A stretch of DNA of 64,000 nucleotides, from positions 47,383 to 111,382 of the forward strand of contig JAGXHI010000017.1 of assembly GCA_024636295.1 (NCBI GenBank), given 5' to 3'. Below, piece by piece: positions 20,356 to 29,074 of the stretch. The DNA comes from Desulfuromonadales bacterium. GTDB lineage: Bacteria; Desulfobacterota; Desulfuromonadia; Desulfuromonadales; JAGXHI01. The notes under the pieces are model-generated. The model did not search any database and was not told the origin of the DNA. It saw only the letters and a program-made list of their open reading frames with translations. Positions within the stretch are counted from its first letter, which is position 1, and each line of letters starts with the position of its first letter. The position numbers and the translations under genes were made by a program.

Positions 20356-21501
20356 ATGTTTGAATTTGATGAAAGTATCGATCAGTCGGCCAGAATTAAA
20401 GTTATCGGAGTCGGAGGCGGAGGCGGCAACGCCATAAACACCATGATCCTCTCCGGTGTCGAGGGGGTGGATTTCATCACCTGCAATACCGACGCCCAGG
20501 CTCTGAAGAACAGTCGCGCACCCATGAAGATTCAGCTCGGAAGCAAACTGACCAAGGGTCTGGGCGCCGGCGCCAGCCCTGAGGTCGGCAGGGAGGCCGC
20601 CCTGGAGGACCGGGGGAGGCTTATTGAAATCCTGCAAGGGGCCGACATGGTTTTCATTGCCGCAGGCCTGGGGGGTGGAACCGGCACAGGGGCGGCTCCA
20701 ATCATTGCCGAGGCGGCAAGAGAAGTGGGCGCCCTGGCCGTCGGGGTGGTGACAAAGCCTTTCACCCGCGAAGGCAAGCAGCGCATGAAAAAAGCCACAG
20801 AGGGCGCCGAACAGCTCAAGGAAGTTGTCGATTCGCTGATTGTCATCCCCAATGACCGGCTCCTCGGCCTGGCCGGAAAGAACATGGGTATCCTGGATGC
20901 CTTCAAGCCTGCGGACGATGTGCTGCGACAGGCGGTCCAGGGAATTTCCGATCTGATCACCACCAGCGGTCTCATCAACGTCGACTTTGCCGATGTCAAG
21001 GCGATTATGAGCGAGCGGGGCATGGCCATGATGGGCATTGGCATCGCCGAGGGGGAAAACAGGGCGGCCGAGGCGGCCCACAATGCGATCAGCAGTCCGT
21101 TGCTGGAAGATATCGATATTTCCGGCGCCAAGGGGGTTCTTGTCAATATTTCCGGCTCCTCCAGCATGACCATGGAGGAGTTCGACGAGGCTTCCCGGAT
21201 CATTCATGAAAAGGTTCACGAGGACGCCAACATCATCATCGGACTGGTGGTGAACGAGGATCTCGGGGATAAGCTTAAGATCACGGCCATTGCAACCGGA
21301 TTCGGAGCCGCCTTCGACCGCAACAAGAGAAACGTGGAGGATCTCAAATCCCGTGCCGCGATTTCGCCCGGCAAAGTGGACCGGGACCTTCCCACCTTCA
21401 TCCGGGAAAGACAGAAGGAAGTTCCCCGCGGCTATAGAGCGCCGGTCGGTGAGGACCAGGAGTACGACATTCCCACGTTCCTGCGCAAGCGGCTCGATTA
21501 A
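20356..21501 (+). CDS. ftsZ: Cell division protein FtsZ
   Basis: A 381-residue tubulin-like GTPase that forms the Z ring. The GTP-binding signature GGGTGTGAAPIIAE and the T7 loop region NVDFADVKAIM are intact. A short linker leads to the C-terminal peptide YDIPTFLRKRLD, the docking site for FtsA. ATG 20356 is chosen because GGAGGGAG lies directly upstream; an ATG at 20344 would place that site inside the gene. It is the last gene of the dcw cluster, closed by the terminator at 21621. Confidence 0.97.
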   Translation: MFEFDESIDQSARIKVIGVGGGGGNAINTMILSGVEGVDFITCNTDAQALKNSRAPMKIQLGSKLTKGLGAGASPEVGREAALEDRGRLIEILQGADMVFIAAGLGGGTGTGAAPIIAEAAREVGALAVGVVTKPFTREGKQRMKKATEGAEQLKEVVDSLIVIPNDRLLGLAGKNMGILDAFKPADDVLRQAVQGISDLITTSGLINVDFADVKAIMSERGMAMMGIGIAEGENRAAEAAHNAISSPLLEDIDISGAKGVLVNISGSSSMTMEEFDEASRIIHEKVHEDANIIIGLVVNEDLGDKLKITAIATGFGAAFDRNKRNVEDLKSRAAISPGKVDRDLPTFIRERQKEVPRGYRAPVGEDQEYDIPTFLRKRLD

Positions 21502-21568
21502 AAGGAACAATTCCAACAGATAACCTCCATCGAGGTATTCCGACCAAAGACCGCAGGAGCGGAAAGCC

Positions 21569-21584
21569 CGGGCCTGACGGCCCG
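21569..21584 (+). other. Stem-loop downstream of ftsZ
   Basis: CGGGCC (21569-21574), loop TGAC, GGCCCG (21579-21584): a perfect 6-bp stem without a T-run. It lies between ftsZ and the strong terminator and may protect the mRNA end. Function is a guess. Confidence 0.4.
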
Positions 21585-21620
21585 AACGAGATCCACCCGA
21601 TTTTGAATTGACTCCCTTAA

Positions 21621-21656
21621 GGGGACTGGTGCCGATTGCACCCGTCCCCATTTTTT
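21621..21656 (+). terminator. Terminator of the dcw cluster
   Basis: GGGGACTGGTGC (21621-21632) pairs with GCACCCGTCCCC (21638-21649) with one mismatch, followed by A and TTTTTT. It lies 120 bases after ftsZ. The rest of the gap up to the pdhA promoter (21657-21780) shows nothing I recognise. Confidence 0.9.
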
Positions 21657-21780
21657 ATCTTTTTCAGCAGATTCCGGAGAAGCGGATGAAATCCCCCTGG
21701 TTTCCGACTCCAGGTAACTTCTCCACCGATTCTGCTCAGGAACACCTTCGTTATGGTGGTCTCGATCACTGTACCGCCGC

Positions 21781-21833
21781 TTGCCTTCCGGGGGGGGACT
21801 GTTAATATTAATCATTGAAAATGACCGGTCATT
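21781..21833 (+). promoter_or_regulatory. Promoter and palindromic operator of the pyruvate dehydrogenase genes
   Basis: TTGCCT (21781-21786) and TAATAT (21803-21808) are 16 bases apart. Immediately after the expected start point lies AATGACCGGTCATT (21820-21833), a perfect 14-bp palindrome, in the position of a repressor operator. Its form suits a TetR-type dimer more than the PdhR box of enterobacteria, but no regulator gene is adjacent. Confidence 0.5.
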
Positions 21834-21864
21834 CGGCCCGGCTCTTGAAAGGACCGCTTTTTTT

Positions 21865-22851
21865 ATGGAGACCAAAAAAGAACGTTCGCTGCTGGAGTCC
21901 CGTGACCTGCTGGGTATGTACCGGGATATGGTGAGGGTCCGCCAGTTCGAGGAGGCCTGTCCAAAACTTTACAGTCAGGGAAAGATGGGCGGCTTTCTCC
22001 ATCTTTACAGCGGACAGGAAGCCGTGGGGGTGGGCGTCGCCCATGCCATTCACAAGCAGGATTACATGATCAGCGCCTATCGGGAGCACGGACTGCTGAT
22101 CGCCAAGGGCGGCCGCCCAGAAAAGGTGATGGCGGAACTTTTTGGAAAAGCCACCGGCGTCAGCAGGGGAAAGGGAGGATCGATGCATCTCTTCGACCCG
22201 GAGCTTCGCTTCATGGGCGGGTATGGAATCGTCGGAGGTCATCTCCCTATTTCCGTGGGAGTGGCTTACTCGATCCTGTATCGGGAAGGCGATGAGGTCG
22301 CCGTCTGCCTCTTCGGAGATGGGGCGACCAATCAGGGGGTCTTCCATGAAGCCATGAACATGGCTGCTCTTTACCAGGTTCCGATGATCTTCATCTGTGA
22401 AAACAATGGATACGGGATCGGGACCAGCGTTCTGCGGGCCAGCGCCATGGAGGAACTTTACAAGAAAAGCTGCGCCTACGAAACCCCGGGAGAGAAAGTA
22501 GACGGGATGGACGTATTGGCTGTCTACGAAACGGTGCGCAGGGCTGTGCAGCGGGCAAGAGAAGGAGGTGGACCCAGTTATATCGAAGCGATCACCTATC
22601 GCTTCCGGGGACACTCCATTTCCGATCCGGGGACCTATCGAAGCGAGCAGGAGAAGCGGATCTGGCAGGAAAGAGATCCGATTCCAAATTTCGCCAGATG
22701 GCTTGTGGAGCAGGGAAAGGCTACCCGGGAGGATCTCGAAAAGATAGATGGTGAGGAAAAGGATCTGATCAGGGAGGCAATCCGTTTTGCCGAAGAAAGC
22801 CCCTTTCCCGACCCAGAAGAGTTGTGGACGGATGTATATGTGGAATCGTGA
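21865..22851 (+). CDS. pdhA: Pyruvate dehydrogenase E1 component, alpha subunit
   Basis: A 328-residue thiamine diphosphate enzyme subunit of the alpha2beta2 E1 type that decarboxylates pyruvate (or a related 2-oxoacid). The TPP motif runs from GDGATNQGVFHEAMNM to CENNGYGIGT, and YRFRGHSISDPGTYRS is the phosphorylation-loop region seen in this family. AAAGGA precedes the ATG at 21865 by 11 bases. It begins an operon with pdhB and the E2 gene. An acetoin or branched-chain dehydrogenase cannot be fully excluded by eye. Confidence 0.88.
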   Translation: METKKERSLLESRDLLGMYRDMVRVRQFEEACPKLYSQGKMGGFLHLYSGQEAVGVGVAHAIHKQDYMISAYREHGLLIAKGGRPEKVMAELFGKATGVSRGKGGSMHLFDPELRFMGGYGIVGGHLPISVGVAYSILYREGDEVAVCLFGDGATNQGVFHEAMNMAALYQVPMIFICENNGYGIGTSVLRASAMEELYKKSCAYETPGEKVDGMDVLAVYETVRRAVQRAREGGGPSYIEAITYRFRGHSISDPGTYRSEQEKRIWQERDPIPNFARWLVEQGKATREDLEKIDGEEKDLIREAIRFAEESPFPDPEELWTDVYVES

Positions 22852-22925
22852 TATCAGCAGAGACCGGCGTCTCGCCCCAGGCGCCGTCCGGTTCATTATG
22901 CAATGTTCGGACACAAGGAGCGGAT

Positions 22926-23897
22926 ATGCCCGAAATTACCTGTCGTGAAGCACTGAATCAGGCCCTTCATGAAGAAATGGCCAGAGACCCTTCCACATTT
23001 ATTCTGGGGGAGGACGTCGGATTGTATGAAGGCTCTTTCAAGGTGACGAAGGGGCTTCTGGCTCGCTTTGGAGAAAAAAGGGTGCTTGATACCCCGATAT
23101 CCGAGGCGGGCATCGTGGGAATGGCCTGTGGGGCGGCCATGACCGGTCTGCGCCCCATCGCTGAGTTGATGACGATCAATTTCGCCATCGTAGCGATGGA
23201 CCAGATCATGAACCACGTGGCCATCGTCCGTTACATGTTCGGCGGGCAGGTCAAGGTGCCTCTTACAATCCGCGCGCCCGGCGGCGCCGGCCATCAGTTG
23301 GGCGCTCAGCATTCCCATGTCCTTGAAGCGATTTTTATGCACTGCCCGGGCCTCAGGGTCATCGTTCCTTCGTTCCCGGCGGATGCCAAGGGATTGCTCA
23401 AAAGCGCCATCCGTTCCGATGATCCGGTAATGTTCATCGAACACGAGGGTATCTACGGCGTCAAGGGGGAGGTCCCGGAGGATGAATTCACTCTCCCGCT
23501 GGGAGTGGCTGATATCAAGCGGCGAGGGACGGATGTAACCATCATTACCCTTTCCCGGATGGTTTATGTCTGTCTGGAAGCAGCCGAGGAACTGGCGGGT
23601 GAGGGGATACAGGTGGAGGTGGTGGATCTGCGGGCCTTGAATCCTCTGGATATGCTGACCGTCCTCGAGTCGGTCCGCAGGACACACCGGGCGGTGACGG
23701 TGGAAGAATCCTGGCTGACCGGAGGATGGGGCGGGGAAGTAGCTTCCCGAATCATGGAGCAGGCTTTCGATCAAATGGACGCTCCAGTTTTTCGTCTGGG
23801 GTGCGCGGACGTCCCGATGCCCTACTCCAAACATCTGGAACAGTCCGCTATCCCGAATGTACGAAAGGTCATCGAGGCGGTACGGTCCGTTTTGTAG
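22926..23897 (+). CDS. pdhB: Pyruvate dehydrogenase E1 component, beta subunit
   Basis: A 323-residue partner of the alpha subunit. Conserved blocks: the N-terminal REALNQALHEEMARDPSTF and LGEDVGLYEGSFKVTKGL, the central DTPISEAGIVGMACGAAMTG, PGGAGHQLGAQHS, and the C-terminal transketolase domain with VTVEESWLTGGWGGEVASRI. AGGAG lies just before ATG 22926. A 74-base gap separates it from pdhA and 76 bases, holding a stem-loop, from the E2 gene. Confidence 0.92.
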   Translation: MPEITCREALNQALHEEMARDPSTFILGEDVGLYEGSFKVTKGLLARFGEKRVLDTPISEAGIVGMACGAAMTGLRPIAELMTINFAIVAMDQIMNHVAIVRYMFGGQVKVPLTIRAPGGAGHQLGAQHSHVLEAIFMHCPGLRVIVPSFPADAKGLLKSAIRSDDPVMFIEHEGIYGVKGEVPEDEFTLPLGVADIKRRGTDVTIITLSRMVYVCLEAAEELAGEGIQVEVVDLRALNPLDMLTVLESVRRTHRAVTVEESWLTGGWGGEVASRIMEQAFDQMDAPVFRLGCADVPMPYSKHLEQSAIPNVRKVIEAVRSVL

Positions 23898-23918
23898 ACG
23901 GAATCGGTAAGAGAACCC

Positions 23919-23948
23919 ATCCCCGAGGCTTTCAGCGGCCCCGGGGAT
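23919..23948 (+). other. Stem-loop between pdhB and the E2 gene
   Basis: ATCCCCG (23919-23925) pairs with CGGGGAT (23942-23948), extended inside by GGC/GCC across one mismatch, then TTATCTT. It is too weak in T for a full terminator; it could lower or tune E2 expression or mark an mRNA processing point. Confidence 0.45.
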
Positions 23949-23973
23949 TTATCTTGCGAAGACAGGGGGAATC

Positions 23974-25284
23974 ATGGCCATAGAAATCACAATGCCCAAA
24001 CTCAGCGACACCATGGAAGAAGGCACCATACTCAAATGGCGCGTCAGGGAGGGGGATAAGGTCTCTCAGGGGGATATCATAGCCGAGGTAGAGACGGACA
24101 AAGCGGCCATGGAAATGGAAGCTTTCGATGATGGTGTGGTCGAGTCTCTGAAGGTGGGCGAGGGAGAAACGGTTCCCGTTGGTACGGTCATCGCGCTTCT
24201 CTCCACCAGTGAAGAAGAAGAGACACCCCCTGTTGAGAAAAAGAAGGAAGAGAAAAAAGCTGTCGAAAAAGAGGCGAAGCCTGAAGAAGAGGAAAAAGAA
24301 AAAGAGGAAAAAGAAGAAGAGGAGGAGGAAGAGGAGAAAGAAGAAGAGGAGGAGCCCAAGCAAAAGGAAAAGTCAAAGCCTTCCGAAGAAATGCCCGAGA
24401 AACGGCCTGAGCCTGAAAGGGAGGCGCCGGAAAGAAGATATGGACGTCAGATTTCCGCCTCGCCGGCCGCCCGGAACCTGGCCCGGGAAAAGGGAATGGA
24501 TCTAAGCCGTGTTCGCGGGACCGGCCCGGGAGGCCGGATTGTGCTGCTGGATGTTGAGCGTGCCCGTGAAAAATCGGAGGATATGCCGGAAAAGACTCCT
24601 GCCGGGCGAAAGGCCGGCCCGCAGACGCAGAAGTCGGTGAAAATACGTCGGATCGTTGCCCGGAAGATGGTGGAGAGCTGGCAAAATGTCCCCCATTTTT
24701 TCGTGACTGTGGCGGCGGATATGACGGACGTGATCCGCTCGCGCAAAAGCCTTCGCCTCAGCATCAACGATTTCATTCTGGCGGCGGTCGCCCGCTCTCT
24801 TCGGGACCATCCTTGGGTAAACAGCACATGGAAGGACGGAGAGGCGGTGGAGCAGAAATCAATCAACATCGCACTGGCCGTGGCGACTGACCGGGGGCTC
24901 TACAATCCCGTCATCAAGGAATGTGAAAAACTCAATATCAGGGAAATCAGCCGCAGGTCACGGGAGTTGGGGGAAAAAGCCCACAAAGGAGACCTGTCGC
25001 CGGATAGCATGGAAGGGGGGACCTTTACCGTCTCAAACATGGGCATGCTGGATGTGGAATCCTTCAGCGCCATTATTACACCGCCACAGGCCGCGGTCCT
25101 AGCCGTAGGAACAGTAAAAGGCGAGGTGGTCGTGGACGAGAAGGGGGAACCCGCGGTCGCGCCGATCCTCCGCCTGACCCTTTCCGCCGACCACCGGGTT
25201 CTCGATGGAGCGGATGCGGCCGAGTTTCTGGCGACGGTAAAAAGTTATCTCGAAGCTCCCCTGACCCTTGTCGCCTGGGAATGA
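23974..25284 (+). CDS. pdhC: Dihydrolipoamide acetyltransferase (pyruvate dehydrogenase E2)
   Basis: A 436-residue E2 core protein. One lipoyl domain (residues 1-77) has the lipoylated Lys43 in ETDKAAM. Residues about 78-155 form an extraordinary linker almost wholly of Glu and Lys with some Pro, where most E2 proteins have Ala/Pro-rich linkers. The E1/E3-binding domain follows (ISASPAARNLAREKGMDLSR, RGTGPGGRIVLLDVE). The catalytic acetyltransferase domain fills the rest, with SADHRVLDGADAAEF giving His407 and Asp411. All functional parts are intact. No E3 gene lies nearby in this window. Confidence 0.93.
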   Translation: MAIEITMPKLSDTMEEGTILKWRVREGDKVSQGDIIAEVETDKAAMEMEAFDDGVVESLKVGEGETVPVGTVIALLSTSEEEETPPVEKKKEEKKAVEKEAKPEEEEKEKEEKEEEEEEEEKEEEEEPKQKEKSKPSEEMPEKRPEPEREAPERRYGRQISASPAARNLAREKGMDLSRVRGTGPGGRIVLLDVERAREKSEDMPEKTPAGRKAGPQTQKSVKIRRIVARKMVESWQNVPHFFVTVAADMTDVIRSRKSLRLSINDFILAAVARSLRDHPWVNSTWKDGEAVEQKSINIALAVATDRGLYNPVIKECEKLNIREISRRSRELGEKAHKGDLSPDSMEGGTFTVSNMGMLDVESFSAIITPPQAAVLAVGTVKGEVVVDEKGEPAVAPILRLTLSADHRVLDGADAAEFLATVKSYLEAPLTLVAWE

Positions 25285-25356
25285 ATGTATCCGGAGGGCG
25301 ATGTCACTCCGGAAAATTCCGATCGCTGAATTTCGAGAATAGTTCTTTCCAATCAC

Positions 25357-27792
25357 ATGGTTTCAGAGAAGGAGATCGTTTTGGAAAAATGCCGCCTCTC
25401 TCCTGAACAGCTTGCGTGGAGCTGCGATCCCGCGCAGTTTGATTTCGAAACCACAGAACAGCTCTCGAGCCTTGAAGGAACCATCGGGCAGAACCGGGCT
25501 CTTTCTGCCATAGATTTCGGCTTGGGGATCCGTGAGAACGGATTCAATATTTTCATTCTTGGGGAGCCTGGCACCGGTCGCTCATCGACCATACAGAAAA
25601 TTCTCGGGAAAAGGGCCCAAGATGAGCCGACAGCGGACGACTGGTGCTACATTCACGATTTTGAGGATGGAACCCAACCGGTCCACATCCGTTTGCCTGC
25701 GGGCTGTGGCAGGGAGTTGCACCGGGATGTGGAAACTCTCGTTGGGAGGCTCGAGGAGGAAATTCCGAAGATCTTCGAAAGCAAGGAATATGAACAACGC
25801 AAGAGCCAGATTGCTGAGGAACATCAGGAGAAGATACAATTTCTTTTCAAGGAATTGGAAGAGGCCGCAACTCGCCGGGGATTTACCCTGCAGAAGACCG
25901 TCAGCGGACTTGTTCTCGTTCCGGTTAAAGACGAGCACCCCCTCTCCCACAAGGAATACGAGGATCTTTCGGAGGAAGAGCGTGCCGAACTGGACGAGCG
26001 GGGATCGAAACTGAAAAACCGTCTGAACGATGTGGTCCGCCAGGTGCGTGACCAGGAGAAGGAAATGCGGTCGGACACCCTGGCGATGGAAAAGGACGTC
26101 CTGCTTTACTCCATCGGACACCTTTTTGAGGAGCTCGAGGAGAAATACGACAAATTTGAAACAGTGCTGAGGCATTTCAAAAATTGCAAGCAGGACATCC
26201 TGAACCGAATAGAGGAATTTCGTCCTTCGCAGGGGCCCCAGATCATGCTTCCGGGAATGAAGGCGGGAACACAGGAACCCTCTTTCGACCGATACCGCGT
26301 CAACCTGTTTGTGGACAATAAAGATCTGGAAGGCGCACCGGTTGTTTATGAGGCCAACCCGACCTACTTCAACCTCTTCGGGCGAATAGAGCATGTCATT
26401 CAGATGGGGAACGCCACAACCAACTTCATGATGATCAAGTCCGGCGCCCTCCATCGAGCCAACGGTGGTTATCTGATTCTCGACTGTCGTGAAATTCTCA
26501 TCAATCTCTTCTCCTACGAAGCGCTCAAGCGAACCATCCGGAATCAGGAAATCAAGATCGAGGATATGGCGGAACAATACCGGCTTTTTGCTACGGTCTC
26601 CCTCAAACCCAAACCGGTTCCCCTCGACTGCAAGATCATCTTGATCGGTACGCCACAGCTTTACTACCTGCTTTACAATTACGACCAGGATTTCCGGAAG
26701 TATTTTAAGGTGAAATCCGATTTCGACAGCATGATGAAGAATACTCCCGAGAACCTGAATCAGTACGCCCGATTCGTGGCAACCCGTTGTCGAGACGAAA
26801 ATCTGCTGCCCCTCGACAGGGAGGGGGTGGCTCGACTCGCGGAACATTCCGCCCGGCTGATAGAGGACAAAAACAAACTATCCTCCCGCTTTATCGATAT
26901 CTCGGATATCATCCGGGAAGCAGCCTATTATGCTCAACGGGAAAACAATGAATTAATTGAGAAGAGCCATGTCGAACAGGCGATAGAGGCCAAGGTTTAC
27001 CGCTCCAATAAGCTGGAGGAGAGGATACAGGAGGCGATTGAGGAAGGCATGATCCTGGTCGACACCGAGGGCTCGGTGACGGGTCAGGCCAATGGATTGG
27101 CGGTTTATCAGATCGGGGATTATTCCTTCGCCAAGCCCGCCCGCGTAACCGTTCGGACCTATCTCGGCCGGGGGGGGGTCATAAACATCGAAAGAGAGGC
27201 TAAACTCTCGGGGCCGCTGCATGACAAAGGCGTTCTTATCCTGACCGGTTTCCTCGGGGAGCGCTTCGCCAGGGATAAACCACTGACCCTTGCCGCCTCC
27301 ATCGCCTTCGAGCAGTCCTATTCCGGGGTGGAGGGCGACAGCGCCTCCTCTACCGAACTCTACGGACTTATGTCCTCCCTGTCCGGCTTGCCGATTCGGC
27401 AGGGGATTGCCGTGACCGGTTCAGTCAATCAGCCCGGCAGGATTCAGCCCATTGGCGGGGTAAATGAAAAAATAGAAGGATTTTACGCTGTGTGTAAAAT
27501 CAGAGGCTTGACAGGGGAGCAGGGCGTGATCATTCCTTCCCGGAACATCAAGAACCTCATGCTGAAAGAAGAGCTGCGCCAAGCGGTTCGGGAGGGAAAG
27601 TTCCATATATGGGCCGTGGAGACGGTGGATCAGGGTATTGAGATTTTAACCGGAGTTCCCGCTGGAGAGCGAGGAGAGAACGGGCGCTGGCCAGAGGAGT
27701 CCGTCAATGGCCGTATCGACCGACGGCTTTGTGAGATGGCTGAGACGGCCTGGAAATTCGGAAAGGAGAAGGAAAAGGACCAACCTTCATAG
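25357..27792 (+). CDS. LonB-like ATP-dependent protease (AAA_32/Lon_C family)
   Basis: An 811-residue cytosolic protease of the Lon-related group without the LonA substrate domain. The nucleotide loop ILGEPGTGRSSTIQ (about residues 68-80) has Arg where Lys is usual. A coiled-coil insertion (residues about 120-270) is followed by the second AAA half. The C-terminal proteolytic domain has Ser662 in EGDSASS and Lys705 in GGVNEKIEGF, the 43-residue spacing of the Lon Ser-Lys dyad. ATG 25357 has no ribosome site; TTG 25381 has AAGGAG six bases upstream and may be the true start. Substrates are unknown. Confidence 0.88.
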   Translation: MVSEKEIVLEKCRLSPEQLAWSCDPAQFDFETTEQLSSLEGTIGQNRALSAIDFGLGIRENGFNIFILGEPGTGRSSTIQKILGKRAQDEPTADDWCYIHDFEDGTQPVHIRLPAGCGRELHRDVETLVGRLEEEIPKIFESKEYEQRKSQIAEEHQEKIQFLFKELEEAATRRGFTLQKTVSGLVLVPVKDEHPLSHKEYEDLSEEERAELDERGSKLKNRLNDVVRQVRDQEKEMRSDTLAMEKDVLLYSIGHLFEELEEKYDKFETVLRHFKNCKQDILNRIEEFRPSQGPQIMLPGMKAGTQEPSFDRYRVNLFVDNKDLEGAPVVYEANPTYFNLFGRIEHVIQMGNATTNFMMIKSGALHRANGGYLILDCREILINLFSYEALKRTIRNQEIKIEDMAEQYRLFATVSLKPKPVPLDCKIILIGTPQLYYLLYNYDQDFRKYFKVKSDFDSMMKNTPENLNQYARFVATRCRDENLLPLDREGVARLAEHSARLIEDKNKLSSRFIDISDIIREAAYYAQRENNELIEKSHVEQAIEAKVYRSNKLEERIQEAIEEGMILVDTEGSVTGQANGLAVYQIGDYSFAKPARVTVRTYLGRGGVINIEREAKLSGPLHDKGVLILTGFLGERFARDKPLTLAASIAFEQSYSGVEGDSASSTELYGLMSSLSGLPIRQGIAVTGSVNQPGRIQPIGGVNEKIEGFYAVCKIRGLTGEQGVIIPSRNIKNLMLKEELRQAVREGKFHIWAVETVDQGIEILTGVPAGERGENGRWPEESVNGRIDRRLCEMAETAWKFGKEKEKDQPS

Positions 27793-27908
27793 GGCGAAAT
27801 TTCTCTAAAGAGTAACCGTCTGTTGCCTTGGGCGAAGAAATTGGGGCATAATGCCGGAATCAAGTTGAGTTATCCGGATATGGAGCGCTTTCACCCCGAG
27901 GGAACCGT

Positions 27909-29054
27909 ATGATGATCAATCCGCTGTCGACCGGATTTGCGCCCCCCCAAAGGGCGACGGGAGACGATCTGGTCCGCCAGACTGTTTATTTTTCCTCCGA
28001 TTCATTTACTCGTCAGCTTCTGGACGCCATTCCCGCCATTCTGGTGATTCTGAATGCCCATCGGCAGGTGGTTTACGCCAACAGGACGCTACTGGAAATA
28101 GCCGGCATTCGGGAGGGAGATTTTTTGCACGGACAGCGCCCGGGCGAAATCCTGGGCTGCATTCATTCCTCCGCGAATGAAAACGGCTGCGGATCAGACG
28201 AAGCGTGTTCGGCCTGTGGAATGATCGCAGCCATTCTGGATGGTCTGTCAGGAACAAAGAATGTTCGCGAATGCCGGGTAAGCCTGGATCGCAGCGGCCG
28301 GACAGAGGCCCTTGATCTGCTGGTCGAGTCCACGCCGATCGAATTCCGGGGGGAGAAATTCTGCATTTTCGCCTTGAAGGATATCAGCCATGAAAAACGT
28401 CGCATCGCCCTGGAGCAAATCTTTTTCCATGACATTCTGAATGTTGTGGGAAGTATCAAAAGCTATGCCGAACTGCTTCGCGACTTTGATCCGAAAAATA
28501 AAGATGAAGTTCTGGATAACATCTATGCGGCCAGCGAAAGGGCAGTGTGTGAAATTGAAGCTCAACGCACCCTTTCCGCCGCCGAGAATGGAGATTTGAA
28601 CCTTCATCCCGAACCGGTCAGCGCCCGGATGGTTATGACGCAGCAGATTGATCTTTTTCGGGGACATCCAACTGCGGAGGGGAAAGAACTGATCGGCAGC
28701 CAATCCGATGGCGACGTACTTTTTTCAAGCGACCGTCGCCTCCTGGACCGTGTGCTCGGCAACATGATCGTTAACGCGCTGGAGGCGACCGTCCGCGGCG
28801 GCAGAGTCTCCGTCGACTTTTCTCTCGATGGAGAAGTTATAGAATTCCGCGTGCACAACGACGGCTGCATTCCCCGCAACATCCAGCTGCAGATTTTTCA
28901 ACGTTCGTTTTCCACGAAGGGGAAGGGGAGGGGACTGGGGACCTACGGCATGCAATTGCTCAGCAGGTATTTAGGCGGCTCAGTTTCCTTCGATAGTTCC
29001 GAAAAGGATGGCACCCTCTTCCGTGCGCGATTTCCTCTTTCGCCCCCCTCCTGA
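27909..29054 (+). CDS. PAS-domain sensor histidine kinase with cysteine cluster
   Basis: A 381-residue kinase with no membrane segment, so probably a cytoplasmic sensor. The PAS domain (about residues 35-160) starts LDAIPAILVILNAHRQVVYAN and contains four cysteines spaced C-x9-C-x5-C-x2-C (LGCIHSS, then GCGSDEACSACG). The H-box is FFHDILNVVGSIKSYAEL. The ATPase domain has NMIVNALEAT and a relaxed G1 box, FRVHNDGCIP, followed by FSTKGKGRGLGTYGM. GAGGGA precedes the ATG. No response regulator is adjacent. The cysteines suggest redox or metal sensing, but that is inference. Confidence 0.85.
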   Translation: MMINPLSTGFAPPQRATGDDLVRQTVYFSSDSFTRQLLDAIPAILVILNAHRQVVYANRTLLEIAGIREGDFLHGQRPGEILGCIHSSANENGCGSDEACSACGMIAAILDGLSGTKNVRECRVSLDRSGRTEALDLLVESTPIEFRGEKFCIFALKDISHEKRRIALEQIFFHDILNVVGSIKSYAELLRDFDPKNKDEVLDNIYAASERAVCEIEAQRTLSAAENGDLNLHPEPVSARMVMTQQIDLFRGHPTAEGKELIGSQSDGDVLFSSDRRLLDRVLGNMIVNALEATVRGGRVSVDFSLDGEVIEFRVHNDGCIPRNIQLQIFQRSFSTKGKGRGLGTYGMQLLSRYLGGSVSFDSSEKDGTLFRARFPLSPPS

Positions 29055-29074
29055 ATCCCCGAACCAGCGTTTTT

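Noticed and set aside
20218..21651. Minus-strand frame of 477 codons opposite ftsZ
   Set aside because: Antisense to intact ftsZ, crosses the terminator, and shows no family motif.
24222..24370. Purine-rich low-complexity tract taken at first for a simple repeat
   Set aside because: It is in frame within the E2 gene and encodes the charged linker; domains on both sides are intact.
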